From: Gambelia wislizenii
Lineage: Eukaryota; Chordata; Lepidosauria; Squamata; Crotaphytidae
Reading direction: 5' to 3'
DNA length: 64,000 nt
NCBI GenBank assembly: GCA_030847615.1
Contig: JAUMIR010000004.1
Span: forward strand, 188,668,501-188,732,500
Shown: piece after piece, positions 1 through 9,944 of the stretch
Position numbering within the stretch: the stretch's first letter is position 1
How the letters are laid out: each line of letters begins with the position of its first letter
Notes under the pieces: model-generated
Seen by the model: only the letters and a program-made list of their open reading frames with translations
Told to the model about the DNA's origin: nothing
The model's database searches: none
Program-made: the position numbers and the translations under genes

Positions 1-44
1 AAAGATGGATGTGCAACATTCCCACAACTGACAGGTTAGACTAA

Positions 45-1229
45 GGACTTTCAGATGCTGCCCTTAAAATGTTCTTTTGACTGCATTAAAAAAACCCATT
101 TCTATGCTGGTAAAAGAATGCTTCCCCCACACTTACCTTCCTCTCTCAGCAAAGGGAGCTCTAGCAATAAAGAGGAAGTGAATGGAGCCCCGTTCACTTC
201 CTCATTTGAAATCCCATGAGACTTTGTCGCACAGGAAATTAAAAAATAAAAACAAAAATAAGACATAAAGAGTTACACAAACCTGCTACACACATTTTAA
301 AAGTGCCAAGTAACCTGGGGAGGGTCATAAAAAGAGCAAAACCTACCAGGATGTCCCAATCTCACCCACAGGTTTCACTCCGGAATGGCCATTCTCGCTG
401 CAGTGACGGGATTTATGTGGCCTGAGATTTCACACGCCAGCAATGCCAGCACCAAAACAGAACAGAGGATCTATTGATGGCTCAAGCCGTCAATTAAAAA
501 GTATGGGTTTTGGCCAGGACATAACCGCGAAACAGCGATGTCATCTGATTTGCATGCCCTTTCACGGTTATGTGGCATCGGTATGACACCATGGAGATTT
601 TCACACGGGCTATATATCCCATGGCAGGAACAGAACAGGTTTTCCTTTTCGGACGACGTTGACCCCATTCTGTGCAGCATCCATCCTACTCCCATGACTG
701 TTCCAGAAAAATGTAATCACGATTGTTCATCGTGAATAGACCTCCCGTTCCGTCACTATCATGCAATCACGGGTGTGTGAACAGGAACCCCGTTCCTGTT
801 CCAAAATGACAGCCACGGAGGGGAGGTCCATTCCGAGCACTTTCTGGTACGATCTGGACATCCAGGTAAGTGGCACCCTTTATTTTACTCTCCCTGTTTT
901 GATTATATGATTTAAAGAGTGTTTTTCTGCTTGGTGAACTGATTTTATGTTTGGGGGAGTTTTATTTTTTAAATTTACCGTCCGGCGTTATCACGTGATA
1001 ACGTGATAACGTTTCAGATGGCCAGTCTTAAAAGCAGCCTTATGACGGCTGCATTTACGGCCAGCCAGCAAGGGGAGGGGGAGCCTGTTCCTGCTGTGGA
1101 ATTAAGATGAGTGTGTGAAAGATTTATGTTATTCCGTGGCAGGAATGGGAGAACAGGTAGCGGGGCAGTAACGGGGCATTTTGGCCCCGTGTGAAAATCT
1201 CCCATATTTTGTCTGTCTGATAAAAGTCC
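45..1229. mobile_element. Non-autonomous TIR element, copy 1 (3-bp TSD TAA)
   Basis: The left end reads GGACTTTCAGATG and the right end GTCTGATAAAAGTCC, which are imperfect inverted repeats. TAA lies immediately outside both ends (42-44 and 1230-1232), so a 3-bp target duplication is likely. The two halves are partly inverted copies of each other: the block around 300-380 resembles the reverse complement of the block around 830-900. An internal hairpin pairs GAGGAAGTGAA (172-182) with TTCACTTCCTC (193-203). No transposase reading frame is visible. A 3-bp duplication fits PIF/Harbinger-like elements, but that class is an inference. Confidence 0.7.
986..1003. repeat. Perfect 18-bp palindrome
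   Basis: CGTTATCACGTGATAACG equals its own reverse complement and contains the E-box core CACGTG. The unit GTGATAACG is repeated directly after it. It lies inside the right half of TIR element copy 1. No function is assigned. Confidence 0.85.
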
Positions 1230-1709
1230 TAAGCCTCTTTATTGTCCAGGCCAGGCATAAATAGCACTGTCTGCTCTTCTGCCCTTGCCTAGCTGATGAG
1301 GCAGTGCACTCTACATGAGAGCTTGGAAAAGGTCCTTCTTTGAACCACAGCTACCAAAATTCCATCTAGCATGGACAGATGGTAGGAGTTGTAGTACACC
1401 CCCCCCCCAATCCTATACCATGGTAGCTGGCCATAGTGACCCTGGATTGGATCACATGCGTGCACACACACACACACCATCTAGCTCTGGGTGTAGCTGC
1501 ATATTCATCCTGTGAGTAGCCCATCCTCATATTAGCACATAAGTCACCAGCCTAATTCTGAGAACTCTTCCCAGTAAAAGGCATATGAGATCCACTAGCC
1601 CAGATGCTCAAAGGAGTCTTTCTGCACCTCTACATATAGTTGATGAAACACTTCAGAATAACCTACTTTTATGGGAAGTCCGTGCATGATAGTATTATCA
1701 TTTCCCCCC
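1230..1709. other. No gene seen; short CA run and degraded MITE-like sequence
   Basis: There is a C-run near 1400 and a short CA repeat near 1462-1476. Sequence at about 1330-1400, resembling the 'gttgtagt' end typical of amniote foldback MITEs, suggests a decayed DNA transposon. Nothing coding was found. Confidence 0.5.
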
Positions 1710-2157
1710 TTTATTTACATCCCACCTTTCTCCTATAACTGAGACCAGGCAGCTTATAATTTAAAACAAATATAATATAGATATATTCAAAACAATTCAG
1801 CTACACATTAAAAGTAAAAGTATAAAACACTTTAAAATGTACAGTACCTTATTAAAAGCACTTTCTTCTGAAAAAGCCATTTCTGAAATTCTATCAGAAT
1901 AAATCTTTTCATTCTAACTGAAAAGCAGGAGGAAAGGAGCTATTCTGCCCTCCCTAGGACAGAAGTTCCACAGCCTAAAAGCAGCCACTGATAAGGCCCT
2001 CTCTCACCTTCTCACTAGACATCTTTATGAAGGTGGTGGGAATGAAAGTGAGGCCTTTTCTGAAGGGCTTTGACAATCTCATATCGTAGAATACAGTCCA
2101 TCAGAGACTTTACTGTATAGCTTAAAACCTGCACTTTGTACTGTGCCCAGAAACAGA
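1710..2157 (-). mobile_element. L2-like LINE, 3' part, left of the hAT insertion
   Basis: On the plus strand the segment begins with the tract typical of reversed squamate LINE tails (tttatttacatcccacc, then cagcttataa). It continues with sequence whose reverse complement corresponds to the region just after the reverse transcriptase. The same element resumes at 8959. The last 8 bases, GAAACAGA, are repeated there, so a later insertion split it. The copy is too decayed to keep a reading frame. Confidence 0.6.
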
Positions 2158-2260
2158 CAGTGATGGTGATTTCAATCAATTGACTCAAACTCAAGTCAGA
2201 TTCAAGTCAGTTCAATGTCTCAACTTGGACTCGAATCAACAATAACCCGGCTCCCTACCA

Positions 2261-3652
2261 CCCGGCACAACCGTTCAGGCAGGAAGCCTATTTATAGCCT
2301 GGGAGGAGAGTTAAGACCTGGATGTAAATGTCACCGGTGTGCACCAGCAATGAGAAGCGAGGGACAGGGCTGGAGGCTATTTAAGGTCCTGCTGCCCCTA
2401 GCTTTTTCCTCTTTTGATTTTGGCGAGCAAGAGGGTGGAGCGGAGGACTGAATTTGGAGCGGATCACAATAGAGGATGGAGTTTGGAGTGGAGTGTGGCA
2501 GAGAGCAGACGTGGCTACTGGATTAGGAATCATCCCGGCAGGGAGTAGTAGGGCAGTTCAGACTCTGTGGCCTCATTCTCTGAGGGTCCCACCCTGGGAG
2601 GTCCCTGGTGGGGAGGAGGATAGCCCTTTCCTTCTGGGGAGGGACCTGTTTGCAGTGGCATCTGCTGCTATATCTTCTCCTGGTTTAGAAGTGGGGTGTC
2701 CCTGGCCTCCGGCAGCCATTGTCCCAACTTCAGGGGGGTGGGGTCTCTGGCCTTCCAGCAGCCTCCAGCCTGGGAGGGGGTTACTCTGGCCCACAGTCTC
2801 AGCTAATGGGGAGCCACATCGAATGGGTGAGGCCCAGGTTGCTGCATTGCACAACTTGAGGATAGGTTGGCACGGTGGCCCTCTTCAGCCTGTAAGGTAT
2901 AGGCCTATCCTTGGGCCCGGGTTTTTGCAGAAGCCATGTGATCCTGGGTTGGCCCATGTAGGGCCATGTGTGTCTGGATAGGCCTCATTTAATTGGGAAT
3001 TTAGGCTGGGTGCAGCCTACCATGTGGTGCAGCCTACTGACTTGCCCTGGGCCAGGATAGGGACTACTGAGGCCCAGTCTTTGGTCAGGCTTTGGGCCCG
3101 GATGGGGTGAGTGGTACCAGGCCTAACCTTATTGGATTGAACCCCCTAATGGGTAGGGCTGCTTTTGAGGCCTTGTGCAGCCTACCAAGCAGTGAGGCTT
3201 GGGTATAATTGGGCCTAACCATAGACTCCTTCTGCCTGGGTGCAGCCTACCCACCATCTTCTGGTTGAGGCCTAATATTTTGGTGGACTTTGGGCCTAGT
3301 CCAGGAGTTCATGGGGTTTAAGCCTTATTTAATTGGTGTTCATTATTACTAAATTTATTGGGGATAGCATTTGGTATTGGTTATTTTTTGGCATTGGTTA
3401 CTGTTGTTTTGCTCTTGTTCATATGGTGGGCTACAGTTTCTTTTAAGGGAATGGATGTGGATTGCAGTTTAGGCGCTTAAACACCAGATTGCAATACAGG
3501 GTCTATAGGTTTGATAGTGAGTGGCTTTGCTTGGGGTTTTGATCATCCCTAAGGGAACAGGGAGATCTGAAGTGAAGGGCCCAGCTCCCAAGTGACCATC
3601 TGCACCTGAGCAGCCTTCCTCCAGTGAGGAAGAAGACCAAGTTCCTTGACAG
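2261..3652. other. 5' leader region of the DIRS-type element
   Basis: The region is GC-rich and carries TATA-like motifs (tatttata near 2290, tatttaag near 2378). It includes many short direct repeats of the form 'ggcctaac' and 'tgcagcctac'. Reading frames here (for example 2454-2981) have no recognisable domain and are probably non-coding leader. It probably holds the promoter of the retroelement, by position only. Confidence 0.45.
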
Positions 3653-4840
3653 GTGATTTTAGATCACATAAAGAATCTCGAGAAGATTCAAAGTGTCATG
3701 GATGCAGGACCTATACAGAGGCCTAGATGTGCTGGGAAAAATAGAAAGGTGACTAATGAAATTTTGACTCGCCTAGATGCACTGCAAAGGAGTATCCATG
3801 TGGACGATGCCTCCAGATCCAAGCCATTGGAGGGTGATGCCAACATGATTGTGCCTCCTCAGGATATGCTGGATATTCAACCTGATGCAGTTGAGGGTCC
3901 AACATCATCAGGTGAGTCTCCTGTTGATGCAGTGAACCCTCACATGAGGCCTATTTGTCCATGGGGGGGTTGGCCACCAGCAGTGCATGCAACATGCCAC
4001 AGGGTCTGGGTGCACAGGCAGCACATTTGAGTTGGCACATGGCTCAGCAGGTACATAACTGGTCACCTCCTTAATGGTCACCAAGGTTACCATTTACTCA
4101 AGCTGGGTTTGGGGGGCTTAGACATGGGGACCAGGCCTTACCTGGGACCTCTAAGATGACATGATATGAGGCAGTTGCCTACTCAATGATCCAGTTTGGG
4201 GAGATGTCACTTATGACAGGCCACTAGGGAGAAGATACTTAAGGGAGAATATGTGGATGTTTCTCTCTTTTGTATTGAGAGATAGAAAAGAAGAATAAGG
4301 AAGATTTGGATGAGAAGGAGAAGGAGAAGTTGAAAAAGAGAAAGGTAGAGAGAAATTGGTCGAACTGGCTCTCTGGTTTTTTATTTTGGCTGGCGTGATT
4401 GCCAAAGCCCAGCCACACCATGCCATGGCCCTTTTTCAATACATGGGCATCATACATAGGGCCTATGTAGATTTTGCCAGCCTGGCATGGCTTCTCTATG
4501 ATGAAGCCTTTCGCATGCGAGTGGTGGTTTACCTATCTTTGTGTTGGGACATGATGCATCCTCAATTATAGATGCAGTTGATGACCCCAGCCAGGCCCAT
4601 ACAGGGGGAACGTACCCATAGTGGCCACCTAGTTAGGAGTATGGCTAGTAGCTCCACTAAAGCCCCCATCAGTTCTGGCCAAACAAAGTTGTTGTGTTGG
4701 GAGTTTAGCTCCCAGAATTCATGCTTCCGGAAGCCCTGCAAGTTTAGCCATGAGTGCTTTATTTGCAGGGTTTCACACTCTTTGTGCAACTGCAACAGAG
4801 GAAAGGGTCAGTTTCAAGGGGGCAGAGGGTCCCAAGGATG
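3653..4840 (+). pseudogene. gag: gag-like protein remnant of the DIRS-type element
   Basis: The remnant is split over frames. The first piece (3653-4030) is a 125-residue segment with the helical start KNLEKIQSVMDAG. A second piece (about 4430-4565) holds ALFQYMGIIHRAYVDF and YDEAFRMR, which resemble the capsid-like part of vertebrate DIRS gag. A third (4572-4841) holds the motif C-WEF-C-C-H-C-C-H-C, a cysteine/histidine-rich nucleic-acid-binding segment, followed by a glycine/arginine-rich tail (GRGSQG). Family gag proteins package the retroelement RNA. Frameshifts separate the pieces, so no intact protein can be made. Confidence 0.6.
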
Positions 4841-4889
4841 AGGAAATCTGCAAAACATCCTGCCAGTCAGTCTGCAAAATGGCCCCAGC

Positions 4890-6465
4890 CCAGTTAGGCT
4901 GGAGGTGTTAGATAGGTGGCTTAAGTTATATCCTGATAAGCAGACAGCCACCTATTTATATCAGGGGTTTCACTTTGGTTTTTGTATTCAGTTCCAGAGA
5001 GTTAGGTGTCCATATTTGGCATGCAATTTGCTGTCAGTTAAGAGCAATGAGTCCCTAGTTAGGAAAAAAATCTGTAAGGAAGTTGCTTGAGGGCGGGTGG
5101 TTGGCCCATTTTCTCATCCCCCGGTGCCTAACCTTAGGGTTTCCCAATTGGGTATTGTTCCTAAGAAGGCACCGGGGGAATTTAGGCTTATTCACCACTT
5201 GTCATATCCAAAGGGTCAGTTAATGACTCTATCTCACCAGAACTATGCACAGTTAAATACACTTCCTTTGACGCAGCCATTAGCGAGGTTCATCAACATG
5301 GGCTGGGAGTTGGGTTGGCGAAATGCAACAGTAAGTCAGCATTTCACCTTCTCCCAGTTAATCCTGAGACTTCAAGCTGTTAGTACTCCAGTTTGAGGGG
5401 CAGTATTATATGGACTGTGCCCTGCCCATGGGCTGTTCACTTTTGTGTAATGCTTTTGAAATGTTCAGCACCTCTTTGGAGTGGGCATTAAAAGTTAGGA
5501 CAGGCCTGGTTGGCATTGTTAATTACTTAGATGATTTTCTGTTTATAGGATAGCACAGGTCAGGCATATGCAGCCATCTGCTGCATCAATTTGAGTGGAT
5601 GTCAGAGGAACTTGGTGTTCCTCTGGCTCCAGAAAAGGCTGAGGGCCCCTCTCAGCAATTGACCTTTTTGGGTATAGAGATAGACATGGTCAATCGATAA
5701 TGTTGTTTGTCCCAGCTGAAGGTTGCAGAGGTGGGACGGGTCAGGTGATTCAGGTGTAGACATAAGGCCTCCCTTAGGGAATTTCAGGTTCTTATAGGAC
5801 ACCTGAGCTTTGCCTGTAAGGTGGCCACTCCTGGTAGGGCATTACTTCGCCAGTTGTGCGATGCTATTAAAGGTGTACAACTGCCTCATTACAAGATTCA
5901 GATTATGTCAGAGATGCGTGAAGACCTCGGGGTCTGGCAGGAATTTTTGGACCACTTTAATGGCATTTCATTCTGGTGGGAGGAAAGGAAGCTACAGGGT
6001 GCTCTGCAGATAGTCTGAGACGCTGCTGGGTACATTGGGTTTGAGGTTTATTTTGGTGGATGCTGGTGCACCACCAATTGGGTGGGTTCCGATATCACTT
6101 TGGATCTCACATTTCTGGATTTCCCCCCCAATTTTGGTGGCCTCCACCATCTGGGCTGAAGAGTTGTCAAATCCATCAGTACATTTTGGTGTGACAATTT
6201 GACAACAGTCCAGGTGATAAATGCCCTCACTTCTCGATCCCTGCAAGTTATGAGGCTGGTTAGGGCTTTTACATTGCAGTGCCTTAGATACAACATCTTG
6301 TTTGTTGTGTGGCATGTGGCGGGCATTAACAATGGGATTGCTGATGCTCTTTCCCGCATGCAGATGGAGTGCTTCAGAGAGTTGGCTCTGGATGCAGTAC
6401 CCAAGAGCAACAGGATGCTGGTAGGCCTGTGGCAACTTGGGAGTCCGAGCTTTGGAGGGCCCTAG
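4890..6465 (+). pseudogene. pol: Reverse transcriptase / RNase H remnant of the DIRS-type element
   Basis: The frame at 5097-5396 contains PNLRVSQLGIVPKKAPGEFRLIHHLSYP, the finger region of DIRS reverse transcriptases. Downstream, another frame gives ALPMGCSLL, then the catalytic NYLDDFLF motif at 5521-5541 with both aspartates kept, then LGVPLAPEKAEGPSQQLTFLGIEID. The frame at 5810-6018 carries the post-RT stretch with EMREDLGVWQEFL. RNase H homology follows, with DAG near 6060 and the C-terminal block LRYNILFVVWHVAGINNGIADALSR (6280-6357). The protein would copy the element's RNA into DNA. Several frameshifts and stops break it. Confidence 0.8.
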
Positions 6466-6663
6466 GTATATCAGTGGTGCATAGTACAAAGAAGGGTTAT
6501 ACTAGGGCAGCACAGGATTTTTTTGTTTTTGTTTTGGGGAACAAGAAGATTACCCTCAGGGTGTGCTTGTTCCCATGGCACAGCTGTTGCAATTTTGTGT
6601 ATGGTTGTACCACAAGGGCCTAGCTCCCCAGTCTATTTTTAGTAGATTTTTGGCCATAGCATT

Positions 6664-7407
6664 TTGGCTCAAGGCCAAGGGGTGGTAGATAGTACAGGTG
6701 ATTTCCACATTCAGAAGGCCCTGGAGGGATGGGCTAGAGAACGGATCCGGGGGGGAGATACTAGAGCCCCTTTGATGCCCGATATTTTGAAGCATTTACT
6801 TGGATTATGGGCTGATATCTGCACATTGCCCTATAAGGCATTACTTTTTCATGTGGCTGCCCTTATTGCATTCTTTGGAGCTCTGTGAGTTAGCGAGCTA
6901 GTTTTATCTTTGAAATCGGACACTTCAGGCAGAGCTTTGGAATTGAGAGACATCTCTGTGGGACACCATGAAGTTTCTTTCACATTGTGTTTTTCCAAAA
7001 TGGATCAGTTAAAGAAGGGAACACATGGTAAGTTGTTGAAGTGTGGCGACACTGACATTTGTCCAGTTTTGCCCTTGCAGCGATATTTGCAGGTTCGGGG
7101 GGGGGGTCGACAGGGCCCTTTATTTGTAAATGCATATTTCCCCCCTCTCACTAGATACAAGTTTTGGTCTGTGACGGCCAAGGCTTTGGATAAGTTGGGC
7201 TTAGCCAGCATTTGTTTTGGAACACACTCTTTCTGGAGAGAGGCCACATCCACAGTGGCTGCAATGGGCATGCCACCAGTGGAGATTCAGCAAAGATTCA
7301 GGAGATTGGGCACTGGAGGTCTGCCTCATATAAAAGATATGTCCAACCACACCCTTATTAATCTATTTTTCCCTTTTGTCTTCCAGGTTTTAGATCGCTG
7401 CTGGTGA
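6664..7407 (+). pseudogene. Tyrosine recombinase remnant, catalytic residues lost
   Basis: Two frames (6664-6888 and 6910-7407) together give a tyrosine recombinase of the DIRS/Ngaro kind: an N-terminal core-binding part, box I around 6875-6900 (AFFGAL, stop, VSEL) and box II FGTHSFWREAT (about 7216-7248). In the family, box I has GALRVSEL and box II HSFR. Here the box I arginine codon is TGA (6886-6888) and the box II arginine is TGG tryptophan (7234-7236). Both changes fit CGA to TGA and CGG to TGG decay at CpG. The expected C-terminal tyrosine position reads histidine (LPHIKD). The enzyme would join the circular cDNA to the target; this copy cannot. Confidence 0.78.
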
Positions 7408-7971
7408 GATGCTGGGTGCTGATCTCTGGCCACAATATGGTCTACTGGGTGGTGTGGCAGGCCTGGTTATGTCATTTTGGACCTCACCTCAGTTTGGGAG
7501 ACAGGGTGGTTGGGGAAGAGGGGCCTTCACTGGCATGGCCTTATGCCATTGCTGTTTGGAGATCACCAAGGGCCTCTGCCAGATGTTCTCATTCTCCACT
7601 TGGGTGGGAATAATTTGGGCGTTTTGGAGGGAAGGGCATTGGTAATACAGGCGACACATGACATGGAGGTGGTCAGGTCGTGGTAGCCTGAAGTCACCAT
7701 CATGTAGTTGGCCATTTTACCCAGTGAACTGTGGTGTGGGGAAGGGGATCCCCATTTAATTGATAGAGCCTGGCGTTGGGTCAATAAGCAGATTCATAAT
7801 TTTTTGGACAGGGGATGGACATTTTATTTGCCGTACCCAGCCATAGTCTTTGAGAGGCACAAGCTTTACAGAGCAGATGAGGGTCATCTCTCAGATGCTG
7901 GGAATTTAATATTTTTGGCTGATTTTCAGCAGGGACTGAGGGACTTCTTAGACAAGCTAGTGGGGGATTAG
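7404..7971 (+). pseudogene. SGNH-hydrolase-like domain of the DIRS/Ngaro-type element
   Basis: Frames 7404-7613, 7477-7686 and 7708-7971 combine into one domain. It starts with ISGHNMVYW, where the family has GHS; the nucleophilic serine is read as asparagine. The second block is LILHLGGNNLG (7588-7620), matching the Gly/Asn blocks of SGNH esterases. The last block is DEGHLSDAGNLIF (7876-7914), matching the Asp-x-x-His catalytic block. SGNH domains cleave ester bonds; their role in retroelements is not known to me. The frame breaks and the lost serine make it inactive. It follows directly after the recombinase, as in Ngaro-type elements. Confidence 0.68.
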
Positions 7972-8212
7972 GGACTAAACAGATGTTTGCCCCTTATCTA
8001 TGGTGGGAAAGGGGCAGGTGTAGATTTTGGTGTGTACCTATGACGCCAATTTTGGTGAAGAGAGGGTTTCTGAAAGGTCACTTTCGGTTGTACGACCTGG
8101 GAGAACAGGAGACCTATCTTGGGGTTGGCCTGAAGAATAATCCCCTCACCTTAATCTAGACAGATTGGGTGAGGGACTTTCAGGTTGAACTTCCAGATGC
8201 GAGCCAGCTGGA

Positions 8213-8239
8213 GAGCAACCCCAGTCGCTGGGGTTGCTC
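8213..8239. repeat. Perfect 12-bp stem hairpin near the 3' end of the DIRS-type element
   Basis: GAGCAACCCCAG (8213-8224) and CTGGGGTTGCTC (8228-8239) are exact inverted repeats separated by TCG. It lies between the hydrolase remnant and the poly(A) signal. It may be part of the terminal structure used in circularisation, but that is a guess. Confidence 0.8.
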
Positions 8240-8357
8240 AACAGGGCTCTGGTGTTCACCCGGGAAAGCTGGGGGGTATAAGTCCAAGAGGGACAAACTA
8301 CCCCAGCTGTTGCCTCCCCCTGCTGAAGATTTAGAGGGTATTAAATAGGTAGGGTTA

Positions 8358-8363
8358 AATAAA
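8358..8363 (+). promoter_or_regulatory. Poly(A) signal of the DIRS-type element
   Basis: AATAAA is followed within about 40 bases by a GT-rich stretch (ctgtgtgtggtctc). This is the usual arrangement of a vertebrate cleavage and polyadenylation signal, and it sits where this element should end. Confidence 0.55.
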
Positions 8364-8612
8364 GACCCTTTTATTTCACCCCATTTCCTGTGTGTGGTCT
8401 CTTTATTTCTCCGAGTCAGTCTATAAATGATGCACTGACTTTGCTTGACCTGTGGCTTGTACATTTTTAGCAACTGACTTGCTGGCCTTGGTTCAGTAAC
8501 ATAATGCATTCAGCCAGAAATGTTACGGAATAGAAAATGGTTTCCCTCCTTTGAATTACACATCCATGATCTCAGTACTTTTCACCTACTGGTCATGTGA
8601 TGGAAACAGTAA

Positions 8613-8762
8613 CAGCAAATGTGTTAGGCAATGGGCTTGAGGCAGAAGGCTCCTTCTAAAGCTTTTCAAATACTTTAGAAGGCTCCTCTGATGTGCAGTA
8701 GCGACAGGCTGCTGAGCAGACCTCAATGCTCACCTCAAGCCCATTGCCTAATGTGTTTGCTG
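8613..8762. repeat. Nested inverted repeats inside the hAT element
   Basis: TTAGGCAATGGGCTTGAGG (8624-8642) is matched exactly in reverse complement at 8733-8751. The pairing is extended by CAGCAAA (8613-8619) with TTTGCTG (8756-8762), across a short mismatch. Inside the loop a second stem pairs CCTTCTAAAG (8652-8661) with CTTTAGAAGG (8673-8682). It could be a small foldback transposon nested in the hAT element or a secondary structure of it. Confidence 0.75.
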
Positions 8763-8776
8763 ATAATTTTTTAAAC

Positions 8777-8848
8777 CTAACTTTCTGCATGTCTTCTTGA
8801 TTTTCTGGTTATTGAAACTATATCCCACATATACACCCCTCCACCACC
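8777..8848 (+). repeat. 72-bp identical direct repeat, copy A
   Basis: This segment inside the hAT element is identical, by eye, to 11514-11585. The match starts and stops sharply, and flanks on both sides are unrelated. Confidence 0.85.
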
Positions 8849-8958
8849 TCCTTTTTTCTGTTAAAGTTGGCTTCCAGACTTGACTCAACTTGAGACTTGA
8901 GGGTAGAAACTTGAGACTTGACTTAAGACTTAGAGTAAAAGACTTGAAAACATCACTG

Positions 8959-9940
8959 GAAACAGACCAAGTGTAACTAGTGGAGTTGTTGCAGCAGTGA
9001 ATCCCAGTTAACCATGTGGCTGAAGCTTTCTAGGCCAACTGAAGTTTCCAAACAAAGGCAGCCCCACATACAGTATATTACAGTAATCCAATGAGGAGGG
9101 GATTAAGGTATGCATCACGGTGTCCATATCTAACAGCACTAGGAATGGGCATAGTTGGTACACTAGTTTTAAATATGGAAATATACGGCTGACCACCAGA
9201 GAAACCCAGCCATCCATACTGAGGGTTGAATCCATGAGTACCCCCAAGCTGTGCAACTACTTTGTCAGGGGAGATGCAATTCCATTCAGCCCTATTCCCT
9301 CATCTCCCCTTTGATTGACTAGGGACTCTCTCTCATTTCTGGATAAAGCTTCAATATTTTCATCCTTATTGAGTATATTACTGATTCCAGACACTAGTTT
9401 AGTATCATAGCTTCTTCAGAATTCTGTGGAAAATAAAAGCTGAATTGGATGTTGTCAGAATACTGGTGACGCCAAACTCCAAACTCCAGGCAAACTCTCC
9501 CAGTGGTTTCATATTAAATAATTTACAGGACAAATTAGAATCCTGAAGGACATCACAGATTAATGACTAAGACACCAAATTGGAATCTCTTAGTACCACC
9601 TTGTGAGTTCAACTCTCTAGGAAAGAATGGAGCAATCATATATGATGTCTCCAAGTCTCATATATGTGGAGTGGCCCAAAAGGATACCATAGTCAATAGT
9701 AAAGAATGACACCGAGAGGCCCTACAGAACCAACGGGGATATGCTTCCCCTTTCCAGGTCCCAGAAAAGATCATTCACACCTGAAACAGATTGAAACAGA
9801 TAAATGGTCAGTCCAGATGGTAAAATAAATCCTCATAGAATCCAGGGTGAATCCCATGAGTCCAAATGGATCCTGCAGTGGTCCATCATTTACGGAGGGA
9901 GGGGGACCAAAATTTGGGGAAACTAAGGGGCAGTTCGAAA
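8959..9940 (-). mobile_element. L2-like LINE, part right of the hAT insertion
   Basis: On the minus strand, 9008-9256 reads HSLGVLMDSTLSMD and then LDYCNILYVGLPLFG, the conserved post-RT block of L2-like LINEs (compare LDYCNALYMGLPL at about 13343-13377). Further upstream on that strand, near 9640-9690, is TIDYGILLGHST, matching the RT block FDTIDHSILLDRL. The element continues at 1710-2157 on the other side of the hAT insertion. It has many stops and no usable frame. Confidence 0.7.
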
Positions 9941-9944
9941 GCTT

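Larger units (their letters stand above)
2260..8420 (+). mobile_element. DIRS-order retrotransposon (Ngaro-like), decayed
   Basis: In order on the plus strand are a gag remnant with a zinc finger, a reverse transcriptase with YLDD, an RNase H remnant, a tyrosine recombinase and an SGNH-hydrolase-like domain. A tyrosine recombinase instead of an integrase defines the DIRS order. An added hydrolase domain is, to my knowledge, reported for vertebrate Ngaro-type elements. An AATAAA signal lies at 8358-8363. The ends are approximate (about 100 bp either way); I could not identify split direct repeats or inverted LTRs. Many stops and frameshifts show it is dead. Confidence 0.8.
2158..8958. mobile_element. 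hAT-type DNA transposon, interrupted by a DIRS/Ngaro-type element
   Basis: The ends are CAGTGATGG (2158-2166) and CATCACTG (8951-8958), an 8-bp TIR of the hAT type. GAAACAGA occurs directly outside both ends (2150-2157 and 8959-8966), a perfect 8-bp target duplication as hAT transposases make. Next to the ends are short repeats in opposite orientation: TCAAGTC at 2191 and 2202, and its complement GACTTGA at 8877, 8894, 8915 and 8941. No transposase frame is visible, so the element was probably non-autonomous. Its own sequence appears to be about 2158-2260 and 8420-8958; most of the span is the later retroelement. Confidence 0.82.

Noticed and set aside
2454..2981. A 175-residue open frame as a host gene
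   Set aside because: It lies in the leader of the DIRS-type element, is Pro/Gly/Trp-rich with no domain, and the GC-rich leader easily gives open frames on both strands.
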